Below are positions 8,981 through 17,715 of a stretch of 64,000 nucleotides of DNA, one piece after another. The stretch is from JAXMHN01 sp964578605 (GTDB lineage Bacteria > Verrucomicrobiota > Verrucomicrobiia > Limisphaerales > SIBE01): positions 23,197 to 87,196 of the forward strand of contig CAZODO010000009.1 in assembly GCA_964578605.1 (NCBI GenBank), read 5' to 3'. The translations under genes were made by a program, and so were the position numbers. Positions within the stretch are counted from its first letter, which is position 1. Every line of letters starts with the position of its first letter. A model generated the notes under the pieces. That model ran no database searches, was not told where the DNA came from, and was given only the letters and a program-made list of their open reading frames with translations.

Positions 8981-10054
8981 ATGCGAAGTATGCGGAGAAG
9001 TCACAGCCCTCTCAGGCGCACCGTTTTGATCACAGCCAGCCTTTGGCTGGTGCTCATCACGTTGTTGCACCTGGCGCTCAACTTGAATGTCCGGTTCTTC
9101 AACCGCGACCGGAATGCCAAGCCGGCCGGGTCGTTCCGGGTTGGCTATATCCCCGTGACCTGCCACCTGACGTGTCCCGTGACCGACTTCATCAGTCGCA
9201 ACGCCCGTGGCGACCACGCCTTCGAGCCCATTCGATTGAGCGGCTTCCCGGAGATCAAAGAGGCCTTTCTCGCCGGGTATTTGCCCGCCACCTTCATTCT
9301 GGCTCCAATGGCGATCGCGCTCCGTGAGCAAGGCGTGCCCATCAAGATCGTTTACCTTGGGCATCGCGACGGGACCGCCATGATGGTGCGCAAAGACTCC
9401 CAAATCTTCCGGTTGGAGGACTTGCGCGGCAAGACCGTGGCCGTCCCGAACCGGTTCTCGAACCAGCGCTTGCTCCTGTTCAAAGCGTTCAAAGAACGCG
9501 GGCTGGACATCCGCACCGTCAAGCTGGTCGAGATGCCTCCGCCGGACATGCCCGCCGCGCTGTATTCGCGCGCGGTCGATGCCATCACTTCGGGGGAGCC
9601 ATTCATGGCGCAGACGGAGCTCGATGGCTACGGGCGGGTCCTGTACCTGACGAAAGATGTCTGGCCGAACTTCATCTCGTGCGTCCTGGCCGTCAATGAA
9701 GACGCCATCCAGAACCGGCGCAACGAGGTCCAGGCGCTGGTCGATGGCATTGCCCGGAGCGGCAAATGGCTCGATGCCACCTTGGACAACCGCATGGAAG
9801 CGTCCCAATTCGTGGCGCGCGACTACTACAATCAAGACCCCAAACTGCTGCAGTACGTCCTGAGCAAACCGCCCGACCGGGTGAAGTACACGAACCTCCT
9901 TCCGCTTCGAGACGACTTCGAAGAAATCGTCCAGCTTGGCGTGGCGTCCGGCATTCTTGCCGGAACCGCCCCGTTCGAGGACTATGCGGACCCGTCCTTT
10001 GCGCGCGAGCAGGCGGCCTATGCGTCCTCGGTTAAGGAGGAAGCCACACCATGA
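8981..10054 (+). CDS. ABC transporter substrate-binding protein, NitT/TauT (SsuA-like) family
   Basis: The 357-residue product has a basic N-terminus and one hydrophobic segment (about residues 14-33) acting as signal or anchor. It is followed by the SsuA/NMT1-like fold: F-R-V-G-Y-I-P-V, then A-F-L-A-G-Y-L-P-A-T-F-I-L-A-P-M-A, D-L-R-G-K-T-V-A-V-P at about 146, and A-V-D-A-I-T-S-G-E-P-F near 200. A C-H-L-T-C-P-V-T-D segment near residue 60 is unusual. It should bind a small organic or anionic solute in the periplasm. It overlaps the permease start by 4 bp. The three genes form a complete importer; nitrate, sulfonate, taurine or a thiamine precursor cannot be told apart. Confidence 0.85.
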   Translation: MRSMRRSHSPLRRTVLITASLWLVLITLLHLALNLNVRFFNRDRNAKPAGSFRVGYIPVTCHLTCPVTDFISRNARGDHAFEPIRLSGFPEIKEAFLAGYLPATFILAPMAIALREQGVPIKIVYLGHRDGTAMMVRKDSQIFRLEDLRGKTVAVPNRFSNQRLLLFKAFKERGLDIRTVKLVEMPPPDMPAALYSRAVDAITSGEPFMAQTELDGYGRVLYLTKDVWPNFISCVLAVNEDAIQNRRNEVQALVDGIARSGKWLDATLDNRMEASQFVARDYYNQDPKLLQYVLSKPPDRVKYTNLLPLRDDFEEIVQLGVASGILAGTAPFEDYADPSFAREQAAYASSVKEEATP

Positions 10055-10830
10055 GCCGCGGGATGTCCATCCGGTGGGGTTCGCAACTGGCGCTCCCGGT
10101 GATCGTAACGCTTCTGTTCCTGTTGCTTTGGCACGGCAGCGTTCGATGGTCCGGAAGCGCGATCTTTCCGACCCCGCTCGAGGTCTTGAGGGGCATCGTT
10201 GAGCTGATCGAGAAGGGGCTGCTGCTCAAGTACATCGTCGCGTCCCTGTTCCGAGTGACGTGGGGGTTCACGCTCGCCCTGCTGCTGGGAATCCCGCTCG
10301 GCTTGCTGCTGGGCTGGTATGGCCGCGCCTTTCTGGCGTTGAATCCGCTCATCCAGATGCTCCGCCCCATCTCTCCGATCGCCTGGATCCCGATTGCGAT
10401 CCTTTGGTTCGGCGTCTCGGATGCGGCGCCAATCTTCCTCATTTTCCTGGCCAGCTTCTTCACGATCACCGTGGCGGCGACCGCCGCCGTCCAGAATATG
10501 CAGCCGGTCTACCTCCGGGCGGCCCAAAACTTCGGGCTGGGCCAACTGCAGCTTTTCCGGCGGGTGATTCTGTCGGCTTGCCTGCCGCAGATCCTGACGG
10601 GCGTGCGGCTGGCCCTGGGCGTGGCCTGGCTGGTGGTCGTCGCGGCGGAGATGATCGCCGTCAACTCCGGGCTGGGTTACCTGATCATCGACGCCCGGAA
10701 TGCCGGCAAGCGGTACGACCTGGTGGTTGCCGGCATGGTCATGATCGGCTTTATCGGCCTCATCCTCGACCTCCTGGTTCGGCAACTGGAGAAGTTCGAT
10801 GAGGTCCGCTGGGGTTACGCCCAAGGGTGA
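10051..10830 (+). CDS. ABC transporter permease, SsuC/TauC-like
   Basis: A 259-residue inner-membrane protein with about six membrane segments. The EAA loop that contacts the ATPase is visible as R-A-A-Q-N-F-G-L-G-Q-L-Q-L-F-R-R-V-I-L-S-A-C-L-P around residues 151-175, and the family segment I-S-P-I-A-W-I-P-I-A-I-L-W-F-G lies near 110-124. It starts inside the stop codon of the binding-protein gene (ATGA overlap), showing translational coupling, and is followed directly by the ATPase gene. It forms the transport channel, probably as a dimer. Confidence 0.92.
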   Translation: MSRGMSIRWGSQLALPVIVTLLFLLLWHGSVRWSGSAIFPTPLEVLRGIVELIEKGLLLKYIVASLFRVTWGFTLALLLGIPLGLLLGWYGRAFLALNPLIQMLRPISPIAWIPIAILWFGVSDAAPIFLIFLASFFTITVAATAAVQNMQPVYLRAAQNFGLGQLQLFRRVILSACLPQILTGVRLALGVAWLVVVAAEMIAVNSGLGYLIIDARNAGKRYDLVVAGMVMIGFIGLILDLLVRQLEKFDEVRWGYAQG

Positions 10831-10836
10831 TTGCGC

Positions 10837-11706
10837 ATGCCTTTCGAAACGCTTCCTGAAATGACCGCCGCCTCCTCCGAATCGATCTCGGCGGCCGTGA
10901 CGGTCCGCGATCTCTGGATGAGCTTCCCCGGCAAACAACCCGGCCAGCAGGTCCACGTCCTCGAACGCGTCAATCTCGAGGTCCAGCCCGGCGAGTTCGT
11001 CTGCATCGTCGGCCCGTCGGGCTGCGGCAAATCCACCTTGCTCAATGTGATCGGCGGCTTTCTCCGCCCCACACGCGGGGAGGTTCGCGTCGAAGGCGAA
11101 CCGGTCACCGGACCCGGCCCGCGCAGAATCTTCGTGTTCCAGGAGAATGGCGTGTTCCCCTGGTTGACGGTCGAGGAGAATGTTGGATTCGGGCTGGGCA
11201 CGAAGCCCGAACCGGAGCGGAACCAGATCGTGGCCCATTACCTGGAGATGGTCGGGCTGACCGGTTTTGAACAGGCTTACCCACGCGAGCTTTCCGGCGG
11301 GATGCGCCAGCGTGTGGAGATCGCCCGGGCTCTCGCGGCCAACCCCGCGATCATTTACATGGACGAGCCTTTTGGCGCCCTGGATTTCATCACCCGGCTC
11401 AAAATGCGCTCCGACCTGACGCGCCTCTGGCAAAGCGAGCGGAAGACCATCCTCTTTGTCACCCACGATATTGAGGAAGCGGTGCAACTTGCCGATCGCG
11501 TCCTGGTGATGAGCCGCCGCCCGGCCACGATCCAGACGGTCATTCCTGTCGACCTGCCTCGCCCGCGCGATCTGGATTCGCCGCAATACCTGGAAACTCG
11601 GGACCGCATCTTCTCCGCCATGGGCATGAGCTTGCGGATTGGCGAGAATGGCAGTTCCGAACGCCGCGAAGCGCTGGGAACTGCGGGTGAGCGGCGGCGG
11701 CGGTGA
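10837..11706 (+). CDS. ABC transporter ATP-binding protein, SsuB/TauB-like
   Basis: The ATPase of the importer, about 289 residues. It has Walker A (G-P-S-G-C-G-K-S-T), the Q-loop (F-Q-E-N-G-V-F-P-W), the signature L-S-G-G-M-R-Q-R, Walker B (I-I-Y-M-D-E-P), the D-loop (F-G-A-L-D) and the H-loop (F-V-T-H-D-I-E-E-A). The F-P-W after the Q-loop is typical of nitrate/sulfonate/taurine ATPases. The ATG at 10837 is preferred, with AAGG about 10 bases upstream; a TTG at 10831 is the alternative. The gene follows the permease stop by 6 bp. About 30 extra C-terminal residues rich in R, G and E have no clear role. Confidence 0.92.
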   Translation: MPFETLPEMTAASSESISAAVTVRDLWMSFPGKQPGQQVHVLERVNLEVQPGEFVCIVGPSGCGKSTLLNVIGGFLRPTRGEVRVEGEPVTGPGPRRIFVFQENGVFPWLTVEENVGFGLGTKPEPERNQIVAHYLEMVGLTGFEQAYPRELSGGMRQRVEIARALAANPAIIYMDEPFGALDFITRLKMRSDLTRLWQSERKTILFVTHDIEEAVQLADRVLVMSRRPATIQTVIPVDLPRPRDLDSPQYLETRDRIFSAMGMSLRIGENGSSERREALGTAGERRRR

Positions 11707-11783
11707 AGAACGCTGGGAACGCGGCGCGCCCGGGCGGCCGGGGCGGAAAGACGGCTGGCGGCGGGCGTCTGCGTCCGTGAATA

Positions 11784-11893
11784 ACACGATTGTTACTCGA
11801 AGATGACAGGTATTTCACTCGATCGCCAATCGAGTTAAATACCTGTTATATACGTGTTATATACGTGTTATATACGTGTTATATCCCTGGGCA
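11784..11893. repeat. 11-bp-period palindromic array (locus B)
   Basis: Ten units of 11 bp run in unbroken register. The right half has ATACCTGTTAT (11839-11849) followed by three identical copies of ATACGTGTTAT (11850-11882). Left-half units such as ACACGATTGTT and ACAGGTATTTC read as related reverse complements. The core inverted repeat is 11806-11823 against 11829-11846, with 17 of 18 positions complementary around a 5-base loop; weaker pairing extends outward. The array is AT-rich in a GC-rich region. It lies 78 bp after the ABC ATPase gene and 461 bp before actA. Its right half, including the terminal ATATCCCTG, is closely related to the array at 55263-55361. Confidence 0.82.
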
Positions 11894-12353
11894 GGCGCCA
11901 GGCAAGGGATCGGCGACGGGTGATTCCCAGAGGGTCGCGGCACCGCATTGGTCCGGTTGCCAGGTCGGTTCCGGTGGGACGGCAACCCTCCGCCCGCGGC
12001 CGGGCGCCCCTCGATTTGGGCATTGACTCCCGGGCGCGAAAAGGTAAACAACGGACGCTTCCGAAGCGGCGGGTGCGGCAGACCGCGAGGACCCGGGTGG
12101 GTGCGAGCGGCAGGGGCGGTAACAAATCCAGCTTATTCGGAAAATTAATCAGATGGAAAACTTTGGGTGCCGGCAGAAGAAGACTTGCAGGGCACGCACC
12201 GGTGAGTTAAGGATTTTAGTCAAATTTACAACCAAATCTTATTACCAGGATAGATTTGGATAAGGTGCTCAAGCGTAGGTGGGCAGAACCCGGTTTTTCG
12301 CCATGGGCAGGCTGCGAATCAACGGAGTTTACGTAGGCAAAATCTAAGCTGCA
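11894..12353. other. Non-coding leader region upstream of the respiratory operon
   Basis: About 460 bp without a convincing gene; short open frames here have arginine-rich, non-protein-like translations. The stretch should contain the promoter and untranslated leader of the actA operon, but no -35/-10 pair stands out clearly. The last 200 bp are notably more AT-rich than the flanking genes and contain one short inverted repeat (12232-12259). Confidence 0.5.
12232..12259. promoter_or_regulatory. Inverted repeat upstream of actA (possible operator)
   Basis: CCAAATCT (12232-12239) and AGATTTGG (12252-12259) are perfect reverse complements separated by 12 bases. The site lies about 95 bp before the actA start, in the AT-rich leader. 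The position fits an operator or a leader hairpin controlling the respiratory operon. There is no T-tract, so it is not an obvious terminator. No regulator is identified. Confidence 0.3.
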
Positions 12354-13022
12354 ATGTCTGACATTTTCCCGAAGTGGACGAATAAGCTTCCTTCCAGGAT
12401 TCTGGCGGGCGGCGCGATTTTGGCCACAGCGACCGTGGCGGGGATTTGGTATTACTTCACGCCGAAATACACGGCTGTTGGGTATCAACCGATTCAGCCG
12501 GTGGCTTTCTCCCACGCCGTGCACGTGGATCAGTTGGGGATGGACTGCCGGTATTGCCATGACGGGGTGGAGAAGTCCTGGTATTCGAACGTGCCCGCGG
12601 CATCCGCCTGCATGAACTGCCATACCCAGGTGCTGGCCAACGACCCCCGGCTGGCGTTGGTGCGCGACAGCTACGCTACCGGCCGGCCGATTCCCTGGGT
12701 GCAGATCCACCGGATGCCCGATTTCGTCTACTTCAACCATTCTGTGCATGTGAACCGCGGGATCAGCTGTGTGGAATGCCACGGCCAGATCAACCAGATG
12801 GACGAAGTGCATCAGGCGCAGCCGCTCAGCATGACCTTCTGCCTCGAGTGCCATCGCGATCCCGCGGCGCGGTTGCGTCCGCCGGACAGGATCACGGATC
12901 TGAACTGGAAATGGAGCCCCGATCCGAAGATCGCCGCGCAACTGCAGCGGACCCATGGCCAGGAGATGATGGCCAATTGGAGAGTTGAGTCCCTGGCGAA
13001 TTGCTCTGCCTGTCACCGATGA
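12354..13022 (+). CDS. actA: Alternative Complex III subunit ActA, pentaheme cytochrome c
   Basis: The 222-residue product has an N-terminal membrane anchor (about residues 15-35) and five C-x-x-C-H heme c sites: C-R-Y-C-H, C-M-N-C-H, C-V-E-C-H, C-L-E-C-H and C-S-A-C-H, the last just before the C-terminus. Further histidines (A-F-S-H-A-V-H, Y-F-N-H-S-V-H) are likely distal heme ligands. Five hemes, an anchor and first position in the operon are diagnostic of ActA, the periplasmic heme subunit that takes electrons from quinol oxidation. The stop overlaps the actB start (ATGA, 13019-13022), so translation is coupled. Confidence 0.93.
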   Translation: MSDIFPKWTNKLPSRILAGGAILATATVAGIWYYFTPKYTAVGYQPIQPVAFSHAVHVDQLGMDCRYCHDGVEKSWYSNVPAASACMNCHTQVLANDPRLALVRDSYATGRPIPWVQIHRMPDFVYFNHSVHVNRGISCVECHGQINQMDEVHQAQPLSMTFCLECHRDPAARLRPPDRITDLNWKWSPDPKIAAQLQRTHGQEMMANWRVESLANCSACHR

Positions 13023-16000
13023 AAATGATTCCACCGCCTTGTCCAGAGCCGGAGACTGGCATGCAATACTGGCGCAGCCTCGAGCAGCTTGCCGAGACTC
13101 CGGAATTCCGCGAATGGACCGAGCGCGAGTTTCCTGCAGGAGCGAGCGAAATGGTGGCGGACCCGGTGACGCGCCGGGATTTCGTGAAGATCATGTCCGC
13201 GTCGTTCCTGCTGGCGGGTGTGGGCTTGACCGGCTGCCGCAAGCCGGAATCGGTCATTTACCCGTTCGGCAAGGCTCCGGAAGGTTATGTCCATGGGGTG
13301 CCGCAGTTCTATGCCACGGCCATGCCAACGCGGGAAGCGGCCATTCCGTTGCTGGCGCGGTCCAACGACGGCCGGCCCACCAAGCTCGAGGGCAACCCCC
13401 AGCACCCCGATAGCAATGGCGGGACTGATACCTTTGCGCAGGCGGCGATTCTCAATCTGTACGACCCGGACCGGGCGATGCGGGTCACGCGGAACGGGGC
13501 GATGGTGCCGTCCGCCGACGCGCTGGCGTTTCTCGGGCAGCTCGGGCGCGAGGCGCAGGGCAACGGAGGGCAAGGGCTCTGTTTCCTGATGGAGCGGAGC
13601 AGTTCGCCTTCGCGGCGGCGCCTCCAGGCTTTGCTTGGCCAAAGGCTGCCCCAGGCGCGTTGGTTTGTGCATGAGCCGGTCGATTTCCATATTCACGAGG
13701 AAGCCGCTTCCCTGGTGTTTGGCAAACCGGTGACGCCGTACTACCGGCTGGACCAGGCCCGGGTCATTCTCTCCCTCGACTGCGATTTCATTGGCGGGGA
13801 AGAGGACACCTATCTGCATTGCCGCCGCTTCGCGCGCGGGCGGAAGGTCGAGAAAGCGTCTGATCCGATGAACCGGCTCTACGTGGCCGAAGGGCTCATG
13901 ACGCTCACGGGAAGCAATGCCGATCACCGGCTTCGCTTGCCCACGAGCGCCGTCGCCGGGCTGGCCGCCCGGGTGGCGATGGAAATCTTGTCGAACCGGG
14001 GGCAGGGGAGTCTTGCGTCGGCCTTGCAGCCGCTGGCGGCGACCGTCGGAGCGAACGAGCGCTGGGCGGTGGAGTGCGCGCAGGATCTGCTCGCGAACCC
14101 CGGGCAGGCGGTGGTCATGGCGGGGTATCGGCAGCCCCTGGCGGTCCATTTGATGGCGCAGGCGATCAATGCGGCACTTGAAGCCCCTGGCAAGACCGTC
14201 GTGTTTCGCGAAGCCCAGCCGGGGAATGAAGGCACCCTTGCCCAATTGGCGGAGGCCCTGAACGCCGGGCAGGTCCAGACGCTGGTGGCTCTCGGCGTCA
14301 ACCCTGCCTACGATGCGCCCGCGGACTTGAACTGGAGCGCGGCGCGCGCGAAGGCCAAGACAGTGATCCGCTTGGGCTATTACGAAGACGAGAGCTTCGA
14401 AGGGAGCACCTGGCACCTGCCCCTGGCGCATTTCCTCGAGTCGTGGGGTGACGCGCGGACGAGCGACGGCACCCTGGTGCCGGTTCAGCCGCTGATTGCG
14501 CCGCTGTTCGGCGGGCTGACGGAGTTGGAGGTGCTCGGACGCATCGCCGGGCTGGACCAACCGGCGCCTTACGAGATTGTCCGCGCCACGTTCCGGGAGT
14601 GGACCGGCGAAGACGAGGAGCGATGGAAGAGCTTTTTGCACGACGGTTTCCTGGCGAAAAGCGCTGCCGCACCCGTGGACGTGCAAATGAACGCGGACGC
14701 GGTCAGGCAGGCGCTTGGCGCATTCAGGGCGCTTCCGGCCCCGGGGCCCGATCAGCTGGAGGTGGTTTGGCATCGCGATTACAGCGTCGATGACGGCCGA
14801 TATGCGAACAACGGCTGGCTGCAGGAGCTTCCGGACCCGATAACCAAGATCAGCTGGGATAACGCCGTCCAGATGAGCCGCCAAACCGCCATGGGCAAGC
14901 GATTGGAGAGCGGCGATGTGGTGGAGATCACCGTGGCCGGCAGGAAGGTGAGAGGTCCGGTATGGATCCAGCCCGGGCTGGCCGACCATACCGTGGCGCT
15001 GGCGCTTGGATACGGACGAAGCAAGGCGGGGCGGGTGGGCAAGAACGCAGGATACAACGCCTACGCTTGCCGCACGAGCCAGGCCCCTTCTATCGCGTCC
15101 GGGGCGACTGTGACGGCCGTTGGGCAGCGGGTGCGCTTGAGTTGCACGCAAGACCACTGGTCCATGGAAGGTCGGCCGATCATTCGTGAAGCCACCTTGC
15201 AGCAGTATGGCAAGCATCCCGACTTCGCGAAGCGGATGAACATGGAAGAGCCGCCGTCGGCCCAGCCCATGTATCCGAACCCGCTTAAGAAAGCCGAGGC
15301 GACCGCGTTGCACCAGTGGGGCATGTCCATTGACCTGACGGCATGCGTCGGGTGCTCCGCGTGCGCCATCGCCTGCCAGAGCGAGAACAACATCCCCATC
15401 GTTGGGAAGCAGCAAGTGGCCATGGGCCGCGAGATGCATTGGCTCCGTGTGGATCGGTACTTCGCGGGCCGCCCGGCGCTTCAAAGCCGCAGCCAATCGA
15501 TTGCCTCGGACCGGCAGCAGCAGTTCAAAGAATGGATTGACGATCCTCAGGTCGTCTACCAGCCGATGTTCTGCCAGCATTGCGAAGCGGCGCCGTGCGA
15601 AAACGTCTGCCCCGTGAACGCCACGGTGCACGACCACGAAGGGCTCAACTTGATGGTTTACAACCGCTGCGTCGGCACGCGGTACTGTTCCAATAACTGT
15701 CCCTACAAGATTCGCAGGTTCAATTACTTCGATTACAATAAGCGGCCTTTGGACCGCCTTTGGAGAGGGCCGCTCGCCAAGCGCTCCCCGCAGGAATTGG
15801 AACTGGCCAAGCTCGCCAAAAACCCGGACGTCACCGTCCGCATGCGCGGCGTGATGGAAAAGTGCACCTTCTGCATCCAGCGCATCGAGTCCGCCAAGAT
15901 CGGCCAGAAAGTGAAAGCGGGAGCTTCCGGCGAAGTGCAAGTCCCGGACGGGACGTTTACCACCGCGTGCGCCCAGGCGTGTCCGGCCGACGCCATCGTG

Positions 16001-16294
16001 TTCGGCAACTTGGGGGACCCGAACAGCCGGGTCTCGAAGTTGAAGAGGATCGATCGCGATTACACGGTCCTGGAGTTCCTCGCCACGCGTCCCCGGCTGA
16101 CTTACCTGGCGAAATTGCGCAACCCGAATCCCAAGATGCCTGATGCCTACGATATGCCGCTGACCTTCCAGGAGTTCACGCACAAGCTTGGAGGCAACCC
16201 GCTCGAGCCGCATGCCAGCGAGCATGGAACTCCGACACCGGCCGGGGCGGCTCATTCGGAACGCGCCACCCATACCGAGAAAGGAGTCCGGTAA
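13019..16294 (+). CDS. actB: Alternative Complex III subunit ActB, molybdopterin-oxidoreductase-like iron-sulfur protein
   Basis: About 1,091 residues. A twin-arginine signal (T-R-R-D-F-V-K-I-M followed by a hydrophobic stretch ending L-T-G-C) lies near residues 52-75; the cysteine may be lipidated, as in other ACIII. The first 700 residues resemble a molybdopterin oxidoreductase that in this family carries no cofactor. The C-terminal third is ferredoxin-like: C-V-G-C-S-A-C-A-I-A-C, C-Q-H-C-E-A-A-P-C-E-N-V-C-P, C-V-G-T-R-Y-C-S-N-N-C-P and C-T-F-C with A-C-A-Q-A-C-P-A-D-A, giving four cluster sites. It conducts electrons in the periplasmic arm of the complex. The ATG at 13019 overlaps the actA stop. 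Confidence 0.94.
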   Translation: MKMIPPPCPEPETGMQYWRSLEQLAETPEFREWTEREFPAGASEMVADPVTRRDFVKIMSASFLLAGVGLTGCRKPESVIYPFGKAPEGYVHGVPQFYATAMPTREAAIPLLARSNDGRPTKLEGNPQHPDSNGGTDTFAQAAILNLYDPDRAMRVTRNGAMVPSADALAFLGQLGREAQGNGGQGLCFLMERSSSPSRRRLQALLGQRLPQARWFVHEPVDFHIHEEAASLVFGKPVTPYYRLDQARVILSLDCDFIGGEEDTYLHCRRFARGRKVEKASDPMNRLYVAEGLMTLTGSNADHRLRLPTSAVAGLAARVAMEILSNRGQGSLASALQPLAATVGANERWAVECAQDLLANPGQAVVMAGYRQPLAVHLMAQAINAALEAPGKTVVFREAQPGNEGTLAQLAEALNAGQVQTLVALGVNPAYDAPADLNWSAARAKAKTVIRLGYYEDESFEGSTWHLPLAHFLESWGDARTSDGTLVPVQPLIAPLFGGLTELEVLGRIAGLDQPAPYEIVRATFREWTGEDEERWKSFLHDGFLAKSAAAPVDVQMNADAVRQALGAFRALPAPGPDQLEVVWHRDYSVDDGRYANNGWLQELPDPITKISWDNAVQMSRQTAMGKRLESGDVVEITVAGRKVRGPVWIQPGLADHTVALALGYGRSKAGRVGKNAGYNAYACRTSQAPSIASGATVTAVGQRVRLSCTQDHWSMEGRPIIREATLQQYGKHPDFAKRMNMEEPPSAQPMYPNPLKKAEATALHQWGMSIDLTACVGCSACAIACQSENNIPIVGKQQVAMGREMHWLRVDRYFAGRPALQSRSQSIASDRQQQFKEWIDDPQVVYQPMFCQHCEAAPCENVCPVNATVHDHEGLNLMVYNRCVGTRYCSNNCPYKIRRFNYFDYNKRPLDRLWRGPLAKRSPQELELAKLAKNPDVTVRMRGVMEKCTFCIQRIESAKIGQKVKAGASGEVQVPDGTFTTACAQACPADAIVFGNLGDPNSRVSKLKRIDRDYTVLEFLATRPRLTYLAKLRNPNPKMPDAYDMPLTFQEFTHKLGGNPLEPHASEHGTPTPAGAAHSERATHTEKGVR

Positions 16295-17715
16295 TGGCTG
16301 ACTTGGCGACCGTTTTCAGACTGCAACCTCCCCCGCCTGAGTTGGAGCGCGAGCCCCTGGTGGCGAACCGCCGCAGTGTCGGATGGATCTCGGACCGCAT
16401 TGCGGGCGTGATCGAAGGCCGGACGCCGCCCTGGTGGTGGATCGCGCTGGGCATCAGTTTCGTTCTGATGCTGGTCTGTTTTTCGATGGTGGCTTACCTG
16501 GTCTCCACGGGCGTGGGCGTTTGGGGCGTACGCCATCCGACGATGTGGGGTTGGGCCATCATCAACTTCGTCTGGTGGATCGGCATTGGCCACGCGGGAA
16601 CGCTCATCTCGGCGATCCTCTTCCTCCTGCGGCAGCGCTGGCGAACCGCAGTGAATCGAGCCGCGGAAGCCATGACGATCTTTGCGGTCATGTGCGCGGG
16701 CATATTCCCCGTGATTCATATTGGACGCGTCTGGTTTGGCTGGTGGCTCTTCCCGCTGCCGAACGCTCAGAGCATCTGGCCGCAGTTCCGGTCGCCATTG
16801 ATGTGGGACGTCTTTGCGGTCTCGACCTACTTCACCGTGTCCCTGCTCTTCTGGTACACCGGCCTCATCCCGGATTTGGCCACCATGCGAGACCGCGCGA
16901 AATCCACCTTGGGCAAATTCGCTTACGGGCTGTTTGCACTAGGCTGGACGGGGTCGAACCGCCATTGGAGCAATTACGAAAAGGCCTACCTGATTCTGGC
17001 AGGACTATCCACTCCGCTGGTGCTCTCGGTGCATAGCATCGTCTCCCTGGACTTCTCGGTGTCGCAATTGCCTGGCTGGCATACGACCATCTTCCCGCCT
17101 TATTTCGTTGCGGGCGCGATCTTCTCAGGGTTTGGGATGGTGCTGACGCTGCTAATCCCGCTGCGCAGGATTTATCACCTCGAGGACGTCATTACGGAGC
17201 GCCATATCGATCTCATGTGCAAGGTGACGCTCGCGACCGGATCGATCGTTGGATACGCCTACGGCATGGAGTTCTTCATTGCCTGGTACAGCGGGAATCC
17301 TTTCGAGCGGTACGCCTTCATCAACCGGGCGTTTGGACCGTACTGGTGGGGATACTGGACCATGATCATCTGCAACGTGGTCGTCCCGCAGTTCTTCTGG
17401 TTCAAACGCATTCGGCGGAACATGATCATCGTCTGGATCCTGTCGATCTTCGTGAATATCGGGATGTGGTTCGAGCGGTTCGAGATCGTGATCACGTCGT
17501 TGCACCGGGATTTTCTGCCGGCCAGTTGGGGCTACTACAGCCCGACAGTCATTGACGTGCTGACCTACATCGGGACTTTTGGGTTGTTCTTTACGTTGTT
17601 CCTGTTGTTCCTGCGCTTCCTCCCGTTGATCGCGATTGCGGAGGTCAAAGGCGTGACCCCCCAGGCCGATCCGCATCACCCGCTGGGCGGCGCCAAAATC
17701 GGAGGACATCGCTAA
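16294..17715 (+). CDS. actC: Alternative Complex III subunit ActC, NrfD-like quinol-oxidising membrane protein
   Basis: A 473-residue polytopic protein of the NrfD/PsrC family with about ten membrane segments. Family features include W-I-G-I-G-H-A-G-T-L-I-S-A-I-L in the second helix region and P-L-V-L-S-V-H-S-I-V-S-L-D-F further on; the conserved histidines and acidic residue there form the quinol pocket in ACIII. It anchors the ActA/ActB arm. The start codon shares its A with the actB stop (TAATG), and the stop shares one base with actD, so stoichiometric synthesis is likely. Confidence 0.94.
   Translation: MADLATVFRLQPPPPELEREPLVANRRSVGWISDRIAGVIEGRTPPWWWIALGISFVLMLVCFSMVAYLVSTGVGVWGVRHPTMWGWAIINFVWWIGIGHAGTLISAILFLLRQRWRTAVNRAAEAMTIFAVMCAGIFPVIHIGRVWFGWWLFPLPNAQSIWPQFRSPLMWDVFAVSTYFTVSLLFWYTGLIPDLATMRDRAKSTLGKFAYGLFALGWTGSNRHWSNYEKAYLILAGLSTPLVLSVHSIVSLDFSVSQLPGWHTTIFPPYFVAGAIFSGFGMVLTLLIPLRRIYHLEDVITERHIDLMCKVTLATGSIVGYAYGMEFFIAWYSGNPFERYAFINRAFGPYWWGYWTMIICNVVVPQFFWFKRIRRNMIIVWILSIFVNIGMWFERFEIVITSLHRDFLPASWGYYSPTVIDVLTYIGTFGLFFTLFLLFLRFLPLIAIAEVKGVTPQADPHHPLGGAKIGGHR

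Noticed and set aside
13013..16273. Very long antisense open frame opposite actB, and similar ones opposite gmd, ABC genes and others
   Set aside because: The plus-strand genes have complete, recognisable domains; the antisense translations are arginine/histidine-rich and lack any family signature, as expected in GC-rich DNA.
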